DNA from: Eumeta japonica
Taxonomy: Eukaryota; Arthropoda; Insecta; Lepidoptera; Psychidae
NCBI GenBank assembly: GCA_005406025.1
Contig: BGZK01001477.1
Location: 1-64,000, forward strand
Direction of reading: 5' to 3'
DNA: 64,000 nucleotides
In this document: positions 37,901 to 45,990 of the stretch, piece by piece
Layout of the letters: every line of letters starts with the position of its first letter
Numbering within the stretch: the stretch's first letter is position 1
Program-made: the position numbers and the translations under genes
Notes under the pieces: generated by a model
Told to the model about the DNA's origin: nothing
Databases searched by the model: none
Seen by the model: only the letters and a program-made list of their open reading frames with translations

Positions 37901-39864
37901 ACCAGTACTTCCAGACCCACCACCCAAGTATACACCGCCACCCTCATATTCCACGGCTACTGGCGCCCGCCTGCTGCATTCGTTGCGCAGGAGTTTTAGA
38001 ACTCTTAGAAGGTAAGTTGGGCTTGTGTTAAACATTCTCTATTTTGATTTTGAATGATAATAAATTAAAATTAAGATAGATTATCTCCTTCAAACTAAAA
38101 AGTAGTGGGTTTGAATCCTGACCATGAGTAAATTGACCAATGAGTTTTAACTTAAGTTACTCTTAATTCGAATCAAGGGAGGCACTCTCTCCATGCCTCA
38201 GAGTGCATATTAGGCCGTCTATTTCGGACGGTAGATCACACCTGAATCGTTAGTAACGATCCTTTACAGCCTTCAGTACCCACCGCTCGCGTGGAGGGTT
38301 AAGTTCCAACCGCCTTGATATGTAAAAAATTATAACATTAAATAATATTTCTTGTTAAATCAATAATGACTGGATTGATATGAAAAAAAAATCATTTAAG
38401 AACTTGGAACATCTGTATTAGTAGTGTAAACCAATTATGATATTATGCATTAAAATTTTCTCATTTCTCTTAACAACCATCCTGATTCTAGTTCGCGAAT
38501 TGAAAATATGAATTTGCAAGGTGGCGAAGTCGGATTATTGTCATATAGGTATGATTTGGTGTTTGGAAATATTTCTTCCACAGACAAAAGTTAAATATTA
38601 ATACGTTTTTTTTTTTGAAATAACTGTATTTGTTTCCTACACTTTATCAAATTCCATCTTCATTCATAGATAGGTTTATAACATTTAACACATATAACAT
38701 AACATATAACATGTGTGCCGTTTGCAGTTATGAAAAAAATATTTTAATTGACATGAAATTTTTTGACAGACTAATATTTTCTATTTTGCATAATGTACTT
38801 TTATTTTCAGTATTGTTTTGGCTTTCAACATGTATATATTTTCCATCTTTCATATTTAAAAAAAAAGTAATATGATTATATTTATTTAGAACATTGCACT
38901 TTTGCAACACTGTTTGTAGCAGAAGAGGGAAATCATTCTTTTATTCTTGTCATCAGAAATATGAATTTAACTTGTACCTTTGTGGAAAACATAATAAAAC
39001 TTTTAACTTATGAATTGACTGCATAACATTTCACAGGTGGATGTAATTCTTAACAATTAAACTTATTGTTAAAATCACAATTGAGAAATACCATCTTTTA
39101 GTCATGGGCCTTGGGAATAACCCGTTAAAACTTATTGTATACCTCCCGCTATCCTTTTGCATAAAGATATAGATCACAAATCAAAACAGATAGATTTTGA
39201 GCTCCCAGCCAACAAGCGCATTCCTGTTTTATGCCGCGATTCGCCCGATTAAATTTTGAGCATATCTTTGTTTATCGAATTTTGCCATAAGTTAGTAATA
39301 TTTTAAATCAAAGTAGTGCCCAAAGTAAAAATAAAAATTTTATACCTTAATTATTAATATAAATATACCTACAATGTTGATCAGAATATTTAAGACAATA
39401 TACCTATATTAGCCGGACATTTGAAATTTTACTTAGTTTGACATGAAATTTTTAACATCTTTTGTATTAGAATGGCCACATCTCGACCGGAGAGCAGTCG
39501 AACACCGGAGACTCAAGTGGCTGTTACTCTAAGCGAGAGCGTGGATCAGCTGCCGTTGACGCAGCCCCAGCCGCCAGAGTACGGCGGCTTGTGCAGCGCG
39601 CCCGTCGTGTTGCTCGCGGATGAGACGAGGCGGCCCGGCGCGCGCCGCTCGCTCTCCTTCACTAGAGACGTACTCCGTAGGTCGTTCGTAAGAAATGGTT
39701 CCACGAAAAGCATCAGATCGAGTCTACGCAGAAGTTTCAGATATGGAAGTGCCTTGACTACGAGCCACGAGCAGCTGGTGCGTAGCGCGGAACCCATGTC
39801 CAGTACTGCCGCGGTTTCAGATTTCGACTGGAGCGCCGGCCACAGCCGTGCTTCCGTCATCTAA
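9873..39864 (+). CDS. bdg: Divergent SLC6-family (orphan transporter-like) membrane protein, spliced gene
   Basis: At least 14 coding exons give about 1,173 residues, far longer than the usual 600-700 of SLC6 proteins. The layout is a 340-residue acidic, Ser/Thr-rich N-tail, a twelve-helix SLC6 core, and a C-tail of about 220 residues rich in Pro, Ser and Arg. Family marks are NISRF in TM1, GIPLFTLHLCLGQ in TM2, LSKGLRSYGK after TM4, WAAAAQETFLTWGLLG in TM6 and FVDYVWVGAWW in TM10. Sodium-site residues of TM1 and TM8 are replaced, so ordinary Na+-coupled transport is doubtful. The long tails and divergence recall Drosophila bedraggled; this orthology is inference. The start ATG at 9873 follows AAA and the frame contains no earlier ATG after the acceptor. 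Exons are listed separately, and all splice phases agree. Confidence 0.8.
11543..11676 (+). CDS. bdg: SLC6-like gene, exon 2 (TM1)
   Basis: The exon enters in phase 2 and leaves in phase 1. It encodes the pre-TM1 Trp and the TM1 helix with FNISRF. Against the LeuT pattern AGNAVGLGNFLRF, this protein reads FSCTIGIFNISRF: the second Asn and the Arg are kept, but the sodium-site Asn is Cys. Confidence 0.85.
11677..13609. other. Intron, contains dispersed repeat R1 copy B
   Basis: Intron between the TM1 and TM2 exons. No other coding region is seen. The second half is occupied by a copy of repeat family R1 in reverse orientation (12745-13430). Confidence 0.6.
12745..13430 (-). repeat. Dispersed repeat family R1, copy B
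   Basis: Read on the minus strand it follows copy A (1-580): AGTGCAGTTTTACGGCAATA, then TTTTTTTCAGTTTCTGTTAC, then GGATAAAATGCCTATTACAT. Its outer end (CATGCTCATTATAGGATTCC on the minus strand) also matches copy D at 48745-48770. Confidence 0.65.
13610..13891 (+). CDS. bdg: SLC6-like gene, exon 3 (TM2-TM3)
   Basis: The acceptor TTATTTCAG ends at 13609; a second AG further in at 13626 would break the frame. The joined residues read GANFILQFIILSLLIGIPLF, the SLC6 TM1b-TM2 junction, followed by LHLCLGQVLEAGP and the TM3 helix. The donor is GAAG|GTAAGC, phase 1. Confidence 0.85.
16040..16145. repeat. Possible hAT-type transposon end
   Basis: A GC-rich stretch contains CGGGCTGGATCAAATTT, GCGGGCCGGATGTGACC and TGCGGGCATGG, reminiscent of the GGCCCGC-rich ends of hAT elements. 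No transposase is seen nearby. Confidence 0.3.
16326..16690 (+). mobile_element. Non-LTR retrotransposon (jockey/CR1-like) reverse transcriptase fragment
   Basis: The + strand encodes DTTVFSDITLDNKHQWDPHI, matching the thumb-region sequence of insect non-LTR polymerases (VxFLGxxLDxxLxWxxHI). After a stop and frame change it continues with LLGIETAELVYFSFFLSLMS, the next conserved block. It is short and broken, with no catalytic YxDD region. Confidence 0.65.
17530..17640 (+). repeat. Dispersed repeat of Lepidoptera type
   Basis: CTCGGAAATTACTGTACGGA, TTTTAATGCGCTTTTCACAG and CAGGCTATATTTAA resemble a short motif I recall as frequent in lepidopteran genomes (clear, change-of-base copies of the same phrase). 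The class is uncertain. Confidence 0.35.
18271..18318. repeat. Perfect 21-bp hairpin
   Basis: The arms 18271-18291 and 18298-18318 are exact reverse complements (TCAGAGGAGAATGTAAGAATT), with a six-base loop AAAAGT. A second small palindrome, CTGAAGTAA-GAA-TTACTTCAG, follows at about 18338-18358. Confidence 0.9.
18961..19160 (+). CDS. bdg: SLC6-like gene, exon 4 (extracellular loop 2, TM4)
   Basis: Phase 1 in, phase 0 out (GGAAAG|GTATTT). It encodes LPQYFHGEVLQR, matching the family's short SxEYFxxxVL segment, and then a hydrophobic TM4 ending in LSKGLRSYGK. The extracellular loop before it is short and lacks the usual disulphide cysteines and LPW-x2-C motif. Confidence 0.85.
19161..20854. 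other. Intron, contains R1 copy C and two hairpins
   Basis: No coding region is supported. A perfect hairpin (TCATGTGGTAT-AAAG-ATACCACATGA) lies at 19461-19486. Another, with AACTAAAA and ACCAGCAAAA arms, lies at about 20146-20200 inside R1 copy C. Confidence 0.55.
20000..20400 (-). repeat. Dispersed repeat family R1, copy C
   Basis: It resembles copy B over TAATAAATACTTTCAATGAA, GCTGTAAAACTGTGTTTCTC, AACAAAAGGACATAAGTGCC and CTGTAGTGAATTTC. It is shorter at the TTTTTTTCAG side. A hairpin-forming insertion (ACCAGCAAAA...TTTTGCTGGT) lies in its middle. Confidence 0.6.
20855..20992 (+). CDS. bdg: SLC6-like gene, exon 5 (TM5)
   Basis: 46 codons in phase 0 on both sides. It encodes a hydrophobic helix (TVYIVTFLPICGIIILCIKL) followed by DTVWNEFFINSN, leading to TM6 in the next exon. 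The donor is AAT|GTAAGT. Confidence 0.85.
23620..24545. repeat. Tandem satellite, period about 104 bp, 8-9 units
   Basis: The anchor CACAGAACCCTAAAAAT (and variants) recurs at about 23790, 23895, 24001, 24105, 24207, 24311, 24414 and 24529, a spacing of 102-115 bases. A more decayed unit lies near 23675. Each unit also carries TTTTATTGAAATnGGTT, then ATAAGGGTTCTTAGTAATTC, so GGGTTC and GAACCC can pair within a unit. Units differ at many bases, so the array is old. Confidence 0.85.
25475..25600 (+). repeat. tRNA-like SINE relic
   Basis: GGGGTTAGCAGTTAACCCAC is followed 40 bases later by a B-box-like GGTTACAAATCTGCACC. The spacing fits a tRNA-derived promoter. No intact cloverleaf can be drawn. 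Confidence 0.35.
25835..26069 (+). CDS. bdg: SLC6-like gene, exon 6 (TM6-TM7)
   Basis: Phase 0 in, phase 1 out (TTTTG|GTGAGT). It encodes SWAAAAQETFLTWGLLGACV, equivalent to the family's DAxxQIFFSLxxGxG of TM6, then TSYKN in place of ASYNK, and the TM7 helix. The serine that touches substrate and chloride in many members is Thr here. Confidence 0.85.
26070..28001. other. Intron, no gene seen
   Basis: AT-rich with an A-run at 27309-27320 and short chance frames only. Phrases such as AAATTTCATCAAAATC and TTTCATCTAAATCGG near 26985 and 27670 suggest old dispersed repeats of unknown class. Confidence 0.45.
28002..28219 (+). CDS. bdg: SLC6-like gene, exon 7 (extracellular loop 4)
   Basis: Phase 1 in (acceptor TTTTCCATAG), phase 0 out. 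It encodes a soluble segment (SQFLWPINEPLPGSSGSIPV, then WRGGGVANQLSGW) followed by LLTQMVPATLAVVTTEV, matching the EL4 helices that precede TM8. The loop is longer than in typical members and Gly-rich. Confidence 0.82.
28220..29442. other. Intron with mariner remnant
   Basis: The only recognisable content is the minus-strand mariner fragment at 28566-28960. Confidence 0.55.
28566..28960 (-). mobile_element. mariner transposase fragment
   Basis: On the minus strand the relic starts with SNIEIRYNLKY, then an in-frame stop and frame changes. It continues with PRSGRPVMDKVDDILEKVEQ, HISSYDVAEELKIDHKTV and LKKLD, the paired helix-turn-helix domain of mariner transposases. The spacing of shifted blocks shows several indels. 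The catalytic domain is missing. It differs in sequence from the fragment at 5445-5656, so two mariner lineages are present. Confidence 0.8.
29443..29634 (+). CDS. bdg: SLC6-like gene, exon 8 (TM8-TM9)
   Basis: 64 codons, phase 0 on both sides. TM8 reads LITLGIAQQLAIWHCVVAG where LeuT-type proteins have LxGLTSSIAIxxxxIA. The Thr-Ser-Ser that completes sodium site 2 is therefore Ala-Gln-Gln. TM9 follows (WETVITLLTCILGLLVGLIF). Confidence 0.85.
29635..31777. other. Intron, no gene seen
   Basis: AT-rich intron sequence with no recognised element. It ends in the acceptor TTTACGTAG at 31777. Confidence 0.5.
31778..31999 (+). CDS. bdg: SLC6-like gene, exon 9 (TM10-TM11), GC-rich
   Basis: 74 codons, phase 0 on both sides (TTATGC|GTTAGT). 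TM10 carries GGIRVVQFVDYVWVGAWWQC: the Asp of the extracellular gate is kept. TM11 is ALSALLSFTWNVILPVTLC. The exon is sharply GC-rich, with CpG-rich third positions, between very AT-rich introns. Confidence 0.85.
32000..32378. other. Short intron
   Basis: Begins GTTAGT and ends TTTTACAG. Nothing else is visible. Confidence 0.6.
32379..32446 (+). CDS. bdg: SLC6-like gene, exon 10
   Basis: 68 bases encoding AICVIDFRMGDQRQLYTWRKPTG, phase 0 in and phase 2 out (ACTGG|GTATGA). The join to the next exon gives TWRKPTGYYPIWAR, the intracellular loop before TM12 that in SLC6 proteins contains a conserved Trp-x-x-x-Gly segment. Confidence 0.8.
32447..34542. other. Intron with dispersed repeat
   Basis: Contains repeat R2 copy 2 near 33741-33993. 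No other gene is seen. Confidence 0.5.
33741..33993 (-). repeat. Dispersed repeat R2, copy 2
   Basis: CGGCACCGGACATTAGGGTA at 33899-33918 matches 5651-5672 in the same orientation. The minus strand is open for 83 codons, but this frame (with YPNVRCRGSGTILRASQSS) looks like a repeat read by chance. It is GC-rich for its surroundings. Confidence 0.45.
34543..34669 (+). CDS. bdg: SLC6-like gene, exon 11 (TM12)
   Basis: Phase 2 in (acceptor AATTTTAG), phase 0 out (TTGGAT|GTTAGT). It encodes TM12 (IAVLLQQGALLTMPVAAFVQ) and the start of the C-tail (WRYMSKGPPDILD). Confidence 0.85.
34892..34924 (+). CDS. Possible 33-base micro-exon of the SLC6-like gene
   Basis: GAATGGGAAGG begins after an AG (TGCTACAAG), and the stretch ends in a consensus donor (GAAATG|GTGAGT). 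It would add EWEGTDCTEEM, in frame, to the C-tail. The acceptor lacks a strong pyrimidine tract, so it may be alternative or chance. Confidence 0.35.
36190..36640 (+). mobile_element. Penelope-like retroelement, GIY-YIG endonuclease fragment
   Basis: The + strand reads SGIYKLTCDKCKCIY, then after a small deletion TRYKEHISAYKNNKSDRSHF and a stop, then HLIE. This is the order of the GIY-YIG endonuclease domain that follows the polymerase in Penelope-like elements. Stops and indels show that it is dead. Weak polymerase-side similarity may start near 36050. Confidence 0.65.
37788..38011 (+). CDS. bdg: SLC6-like gene, C-tail exon 12
   Basis: Phase 0 in, phase 2 out (AGAAG|GTAAGT). It encodes RIQNLYRPRLGAANEG, then a Gly/Val/Pro-rich stretch with PPPKYTPPPSYS, then LLHSLRRSFRTLRR. 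PPxY-like motifs could bind WW-domain ubiquitin ligases. An alternative acceptor at 37751 (TTTTAAAG) keeps the same frame and would add twelve residues. Confidence 0.75.
38060..38330 (+). repeat. tRNA-derived SINE-like repeat, copy 1
   Basis: GTGGGTTTGAATCCTGACC is a pol III B-box-like motif. It is followed by AATTGACCAATGAGTTTTA, which recurs at 54908-54926 after another B-box-like CTCAATCCTGACC. The tail (CAGCCTTCAGTACCCACCGC...GGAGGGTTAAG) also matches loosely. It sits in a C-tail intron of the SLC6-like gene. Confidence 0.6.
38492..38548 (+). CDS. bdg: SLC6-like gene, small C-tail exon 13
   Basis: 57 bases, phase 2 in and out (acceptor GATTCTAG, donor TATAG|GTATGA). It encodes SSRIENMNLQGGEVGLLSYR. 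It is too short to appear as a long open frame but both sites and phases fit the neighbouring exons. Confidence 0.7.
38549..39470. other. Last intron of the SLC6-like gene
   Basis: AT-rich, no gene seen. It ends TTTGTATTAG. Confidence 0.55.
39471..39864 (+). CDS. bdg: SLC6-like gene, terminal exon 14
   Basis: Phase 2 in, ending at TAA. The ATG at 39472 is internal. It encodes a 130-residue Ser/Arg-rich cytoplasmic tail (RRSLSFTRDVLRRSF, then SIRSSLRRSFRYGSA) with repeated RRSF motifs, shared with RRSFRTLRR two exons earlier. Basic SxxRRSF repeats look like kinase sites or 14-3-3-like docking; that is inference. The C-terminus is SRASVI, a possible PDZ ligand. GC-rich at third positions. Confidence 0.8.
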
Positions 39865-42800
39865 TGATGTTTGATGTACGGCTACCATTTTCAATATTCT
39901 GAAAATGTGTTGCTATAAAGTTATAATAACATTATAATAAACTATAGTTTCATATAAATTCAGAACAAATCCTACGAATTAAAAAAAAATGGAAACTAGA
40001 TTTATATCTTGTTTACAGTGTCCATAAATTAGTTAATCAAGCATCAGAACTGTTAGTCATCATTGACACATAATAACAATTTTATCTTCGGTTAGCAGCT
40101 ACCTTAATAAAATTAAAATAACTGATTCTTCATCATTGTAAAGAAGGAAAACTAATGGAAAACATATGTATTTTGCATATCAATTAGTTCATTTATTAAA
40201 TTTTATCATTTGCACTTCTATTCTTAATATTTAGTTCTATAGAAAAAACTATTGATTTACAATTTTCTCGAAATATATCTATAAGGCTTAAGTTTGTATT
40301 AAATAATAATATTAATGATATAAAATTTGTTATAATGGATGAAACTTTGTATATTTTGATTAAACATTTTTGACCATTATAAGCTCAATATTAATAAGTT
40401 GAGCAATAATCGAATTTCATGCATAAATGAAGGCAAAAATAAATCTCAATTTCTAAATAACGCTTATTTAATTAAGTTGATATTAATATAAACCTAGGAA
40501 GAAATTTTACACTGTTACTATTTATACTAAGGAACGAGAGTACATAAGATTGTGATAAAGAAGATTGATAAGAACCTGCAAGTTGTAGTGAATACATGGA
40601 GTATATTTTAGAGATCTGTTTTTGCTTAGCATTGAATGTACACAATTTTGATCGACATTATAATTTGTGAAAAGAAAGTCATGTTAATTAATTAAAAAAA
40701 TCTCATTTGAAACTCAATCAAAGATCCCCTGTAGAAATAGTAAATGAAACACTTGCAGCTAGCTGCACACGCACATCGCGTATTGTAACAACGACATGGT
40801 ATTTTATACTTCTACTTAGTAATTAAAATGTTAAGAGCTTAATAATGTTGTTGATAGAATAAAATTTTTACCACATTTTTATTAATTCTAAGGGCTTTGT
40901 CTTTACAAGATTTTAAATAAGGATTATAACCTTCAGACTAGAAATGTGTTCTCATTAGAATGTAAGTGATGAAGTTCTTTGAAAAACAAAAAACTGAATT
41001 GAGCCATCAAGAAGTATTATTTGTTATATATTTTTCATGTTTTTATTTGTACTTGTCGCAACTGTATCAAAAAATAAATGTGTTTCATTTTACAGTTGCT
41101 TGACTTAAAATTAATTTTAATAAATTATGAATAAAAATACTTTGGGCAGCTTTTAGGTTTATACAAAGCATTAATTAATATATAGTTTTAGATTGTCATA
41201 ACATCATTATGTTTGACTTTTATGAATGAATGTGTATCAGTTCTAGTCAGGTGCTTGTTGCTTGAATTCACAAAATAAATCTATTCTATCATGTTCTAGT
41301 TGATTTGGTCTTGTAATTAGCCAGACATTTTTGAATCTTTCATACTGTTACTTATTATATGTAATTCAAACGATTATTTTTTTTTTTTGTATAATCTAAG
41401 TTTACTCACGTTTAATAATAACATTCCATATTCTTTTGCAGATTGTAATAATTTATTAAGCAAAATATGTACTTTAAGCTGGTTTTATTTCCACTACAAA
41501 AATAAAAATTTAGTCAAGCAAACTGGTTGTCATTCAAAATTTTCCTCCTTTGAAGTAGTTTTTATTTTATTAACATAACCTTATGAATAACTATTTGTAA
41601 GAGCGGTAAGGTCGATTGAATAGAAAATTGGTTTCTCAAAACAAATTTTGGCAGAACCTGGAATCGAACTATCATTGCTAAGAAATTGCAAAGCTCTTAT
41701 TGTTATAATTTTTACCCATAATTCCGTCACTGTGGATAAAAAATTAAAATGGCGTTACATCATTCGGAAACTGTCATAAAATTGGCAATTTAAAAAGAAA
41801 AATATTACTAAATAAATACCAATTGATTGAGATGTTAGTGTATTTTATATGATATCTTTTCGAAACGAGGACGACTCAACGATTTCAAAAATCAATATGT
41901 ACTAATACAAATCGCATGCTGAAGCCGCAAAACCATAAACCAGTCAATGATATTTGCATTATAGTTTAAGCCTCGCTTACGGTGTTGTGATATTTTTGGT
42001 GTGTATGGTGGGGTCACTTTCAAATACATATCACGGTTCTATAGTTTACGCCGTACAAAATTAAATTGGCGGCAAATGTCATTGACATGCCCTTATTAAT
42101 ATATCTAGTTTTAATGCATACGTACAAGTCAGTTGGTACATACTAATAGTTTCACAGATTATCATAATATGAAATACTTCTTTATATGTTTATGACAGGT
42201 ATTTCTTATCTTTGGTATAATCTTATCGTTGCTTATAGTATTACATTGCGGTAAATTATATTGCGAAATTTATTCATGATGACTAACATTATCTGATTGA
42301 GATTTACTCTATTTTAGGCTTCTTCCACGTTCTTGTACACTGACTTAACGAATAGTCAATAAGTCACTTAAAAGTAGTTTTATTTCAGTTTCATTTCCAG
42401 TAAATCCGGTTTTTACCGTAAAATAGAATTTAATTTTTTTTTTGTTAAGTTTTAATTTAAAATTGCAATATACGACTGCAGAATGTATTACTTGTATTCA
42501 TATTGTTTTTGAAAATTCTTTTTTTAAGAATCTTAACAATATCTCAATTACACTAATCAGCATGAATCCTTAAAGGGCTTGTCAAGGCCGCCAAGCTCAC
42601 AAAAACATGGTGAAATACTATCCCAACATTCTCAAAAAAATGCTTAGCCAAAAACTTAAAGAAATTTTTTGCTTAAAAACGCGATTAAATTTAAAGTTTT
42701 TCTAAAAATTAAATTGGTTGGCTAGATTTGGAGTATAATAAAAACACTTTTTTAATATACTTGGATATTGTGAGATGATCATCTGATTTCAAAGTCTGAT

Positions 42801-42930
42801 TAGATTTAACGGTTACGCAGCTGCGGTGAGAATGTCATCAATTCTACCTGGAGTAGGCGGATTTAATCCAAAGTTATAAAATATATGCTCGAAAATGTCT
42901 AGCTAGCTATATGGAGTTTAGAGAATATGT
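39865..42930. other. 3' UTR of the SLC6-like gene and intergenic DNA
   Basis: AT-rich sequence with candidate poly(A) signals at 41073-41078 and about 41272-41278. A minus-strand tRNA-like SINE relic (B-box GTTCGATTCCAGG on the minus strand) lies at about 41600-41720. No other gene is seen up to the GC-rich stretch at 43030. Confidence 0.5.
41073..41078 (+). terminator. Candidate poly(A) signal of the SLC6-like gene
   Basis: AATAAA followed within about 30 bases by a T-rich stretch. It would give a 3' UTR of about 1.2 kb. Other weak signals occur nearby. Confidence 0.3.
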
Positions 42931-42934
42931 ATAC

Positions 42935-42998
42935 AGAATATTCATAATCCCCTCCCCTTATAAAACAATTTCGCCAAAGAAACTAGTCATTGAAGTAG
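42935..42998 (+). repeat. Short repeat R3, copy 2
   Basis: ATATTCATAATCCCCT, then CTTATAAAACAATTTCGCCA, then TCATTGAAGTAG resembles 5865-5925 in the same order. Both copies stand just upstream of a GC-rich stretch. Confidence 0.45.
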
Positions 42999-43029
42999 CC
43001 GTTTTTTAGAAAAATAGCTTAGAACATCT

Positions 43030-43265
43030 ACGTAGAAATGTCGTACTGACAACCTGAGAACACTTGCCGTTTAGGCTCTGTGCCGCAGCGGACTTGGGGT
43101 AGGGGGGGTGAGGCGGCGGATAAACAGTCAACCGCGCACGCACCGCGCATCCGGACAGTGATCCGCTTTGCATAGCCGTGGTCACGGATAGTCGTGAATT
43201 TCCACTGATAAGAAGTCGTCGCGTCGCGCCGTGACCTGACCGCACCCGCGTAGTCTGGTCGAGCA
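43030..43265. other. GC-rich island of unknown role
   Basis: A sharply GC- and CpG-rich stretch (GGTAGGGGGGGTGAGGCGGC, then CCGCGCACGCACCGCGCATC) in AT-rich intergenic DNA between two convergent genes. The minus strand is open for 86 codons but shows no motif I recognise. It could be an unannotated promoter, an RNA gene start or an old element. Confidence 0.35.
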
Positions 43266-44559
43266 TTTATTAGAGTTGTGTTTATATTATTTCAAAAACC
43301 CAGAGTAACGTAATTTCTGAAGTTGATAATAGATATCACTTTTATATGTACAAAATTAGGTTTATTAACGACATAAAATTGAAAAATCCATTCCAAGAAC
43401 CGAAAAAAATCGAAAAATAATAACCTCAATGACATTATTATTTTGTTATAGTTACTATGGCAAAGTTGTTCTAAAAAAGAAGAATATGAATATTTGCGAA
43501 AAGATGTATGAACGAATAATCCATAGTATATATTTTAATCCTTTAAAAGCGAAAATGGTGGGGGTTTTAAATTCATCTATAAGAATCGTTTTCACATTTT
43601 GTTTTGTTTTTCTATAATATCAGTTATTATGAAATGACGCTCAGACGTGACTTAGTAGGAAAGTTTTGAGTATATTTGAGAAATAAATATCAATATTTAA
43701 TATGTTATTATTGTAAAGGCATTGTTAATTAGACATGAATTCGCGGTATTTCATATTTCAGTATAAATTGAAATAGATTTGTCTTGAAAAAAGCAAAACT
43801 GAACTGAATCAGATATGCGTGATGATTATTATTATTATTAAAATAATAATATATGAAGCTGTATGATTTCTAAATTAGTTTTGGAATAGCTAATTTTCAA
43901 ATCATGCAACTTCATTCTCCTATTAACAGAATTAATTCTAGTCTCAATTTCAGATTATATTTGAATAAAAAATTTATAATAGTTTCAAAAGTTCCCATAG
44001 ATATAAGGCTTTTCCTTGTTCAGTAAAAAGATAGCCAGCATGACCACCAAGAAATTTTGTACTATCGCCATCTCAATGAATTCATTTTATGTTAAAATTT
44101 GACATTTTTTGATTCCACATGTATATTGATTAAAAATTTTTTAACATATCTATTGTTCATTCATAATGTAACAATGTAAATATTATTCATTTCCAGTACG
44201 ATTTTAGATAATATTCACAGCAAGATAAAATAAATAATAAGTAAGAAGATATTTTATTAGCTCTATGAAAAGTTTACTCAAAAAATTTTTTGGTGCCTTA
44301 TTTGAATTTTTTTTATGATTATGATTATTTCTATTTATGACATGCTGTATTTTTTTCTGTTACATTAACAGAGGTGTGCTTCAAACTCTTTATAATATTT
44401 AACTGCTAACTGTTAAAGTTAAAAATTGAACATGTAAAAATATCGGTAATCTTACCGATATTGGCATTTGTGACATTGATTTAATGTTATTAACTCTTGG
44501 CCAGTCTCCTCACCATTTTAATAGTGGTAGAGCCGCGCTGTGGTCAACTTGACTGTACC
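43266..44559. other. Intergenic DNA, no gene seen
   Basis: AT-rich, with a short ATT/AAT repeat near 43826-43850 and a small TAACCGAT-type palindrome near 44444. No gene is supported. Confidence 0.5.
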
Positions 44560-44910
44560 ACGAAAATAGGTCAGCTCAAGCGGTGAGACGCGACACTGTC
44601 ATAAAATGCAGACGTGAAGAAACAGTTTTCACTGTTTACGCATTCCCGGACGCGAGGCAAACTTACGTGGGCGAGACGAGACTACCTTGTCCCGCCGATC
44701 TCATTCTTTCATACGTCCCGGGAGCGTGGTCGAGATTATTTTTTGTTACCACAATATACCCTTTCGCTTCTGCGGTAAACAGTTTGCATTATACTATATC
44801 CCGCATTTGAACCGCCGCCTTTAGATAGTTTTATTATACGCGCGCGTGCGCCGCTGTTACCGCTACGCTGTCACACCGTTCCCCCGGGCACCCGCCGCTG
44901 TCAGACATGT
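44560..44910. other. GC-rich island of unknown role
   Basis: GC- and CpG-rich in two blocks (44580-44720 and 44840-44900, the latter with ACGCGCGCGTGCGCCGCTGT). Open frames here are short and not recognised. It lies downstream of both convergent genes, so it is not an obvious promoter for either. Confidence 0.35.
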
Positions 44911-45890
44911 TTGTGTGGGCGAAAATATGAATTCGGGGACAAAATGAAATTTCTAGATTATCGAATATAATTTGATTACTGATATTAAGAAGTTATTGTT
45001 ATAACCAAAGGGAAAGTTTCGTAAATTGCAAATCAAACCCAACAATCGGCTGCCCAAATCATAAACGAAGTATGTACATGCATTCCTTATCCATTCACTG
45101 TTTGTTCATTAGAAAACAAAATCTCACATGGAGTTACTTTATTTGGCCACTTCAATATCTCTGTAACGAACAACAAAGATCTGAACTACAGAGGAATTGT
45201 TTTATCACTGCATATGGAGCCTAAATGAAAAAAAAAAAAGGTAATTTTAAAAAGTCCGTTACTCTGTGCTTTAGGCAGCCATAATCTCTAGGTGAGGGAG
45301 TTTATAATAAAAAAAAAATTTGGATTTATTAATACAAAACCATCAACTGTATATTTCTGCGAATTGATATAGAACATGGTCAATTAAATAAAACAAAAAT
45401 TACAGTCCAAATACGCACCAAAATCAAAAATGGAAGCCGAGGTAATGAAATGAATGCAAAGAGTATAAAATAGAAACAGAATTAGTAACAGAAATAAAAA
45501 CAGAATCAATAGAGGAATTGAGTAATCACATTTTATGACCTCAACTTCACTTACTACATCCAAATTAAAATTGTCCAAAAATAAAACAATTTGATTAAAA
45601 AAATGTTTCTTTTGGATCTTTAAATACATGATTTATGAACTTCATAATGAAATTTTGATGAAAGCGATAGTAGGATATTTCAAAAAATTAAAAGTCAAAA
45701 CCAACATGCTATCGCTTTCATTAAAACTGCATTAGGTGTCATGTACGAATGACATTAATCTAGTAATCTATTAATGTGAAAAGTTGATTTTCAGTACGAT
45801 AATGTAATTTACATCACATTGTAATTATTCATGCTAATAACCACATTTATCAAGAATGTCATGTATTATCAAAATAAAATATCTTATATT

Positions 45891-45990
45891 TTATCTTATA
45901 AGAGAGTTCAGGTTGAGCACACTCTTAGCTGATTTCGTATCGGTAGGATCTTTCTTCTTTGCAGGATCTGTCATGAAACATTTCCACAGT
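45891..45990 (-). CDS. fzy: fzy exon 10 (C-terminal tail)
   Basis: Acceptor TTTTCCAG on the minus strand, phase 2 in. It encodes [17 protein letters not shown]... ending NSLIR and TAA. It completes the last WD blade (DETLR|LWKCF) and supplies the IR tail. It is easily missed because the frame of exon 9 reads on into the intron for four codons (SVIQ) before a stop. Confidence 0.9.

Noticed and set aside
37793..38035. 80-codon minus-strand frame opposite SLC6-like exon 12
   Set aside because: Shadow of the Pro-rich C-tail exon, which has consistent splice sites on the + strand.
39546..39860. 104-codon minus-strand frame opposite the last SLC6-like exon
   Set aside because: GC-rich shadow frame. 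The + strand frame joins in phase and ends in a stop.
43006..43266. 86-codon minus-strand frame in a GC-rich island
   Set aside because: No motif or splice support; GC-rich DNA lowers the stop frequency.
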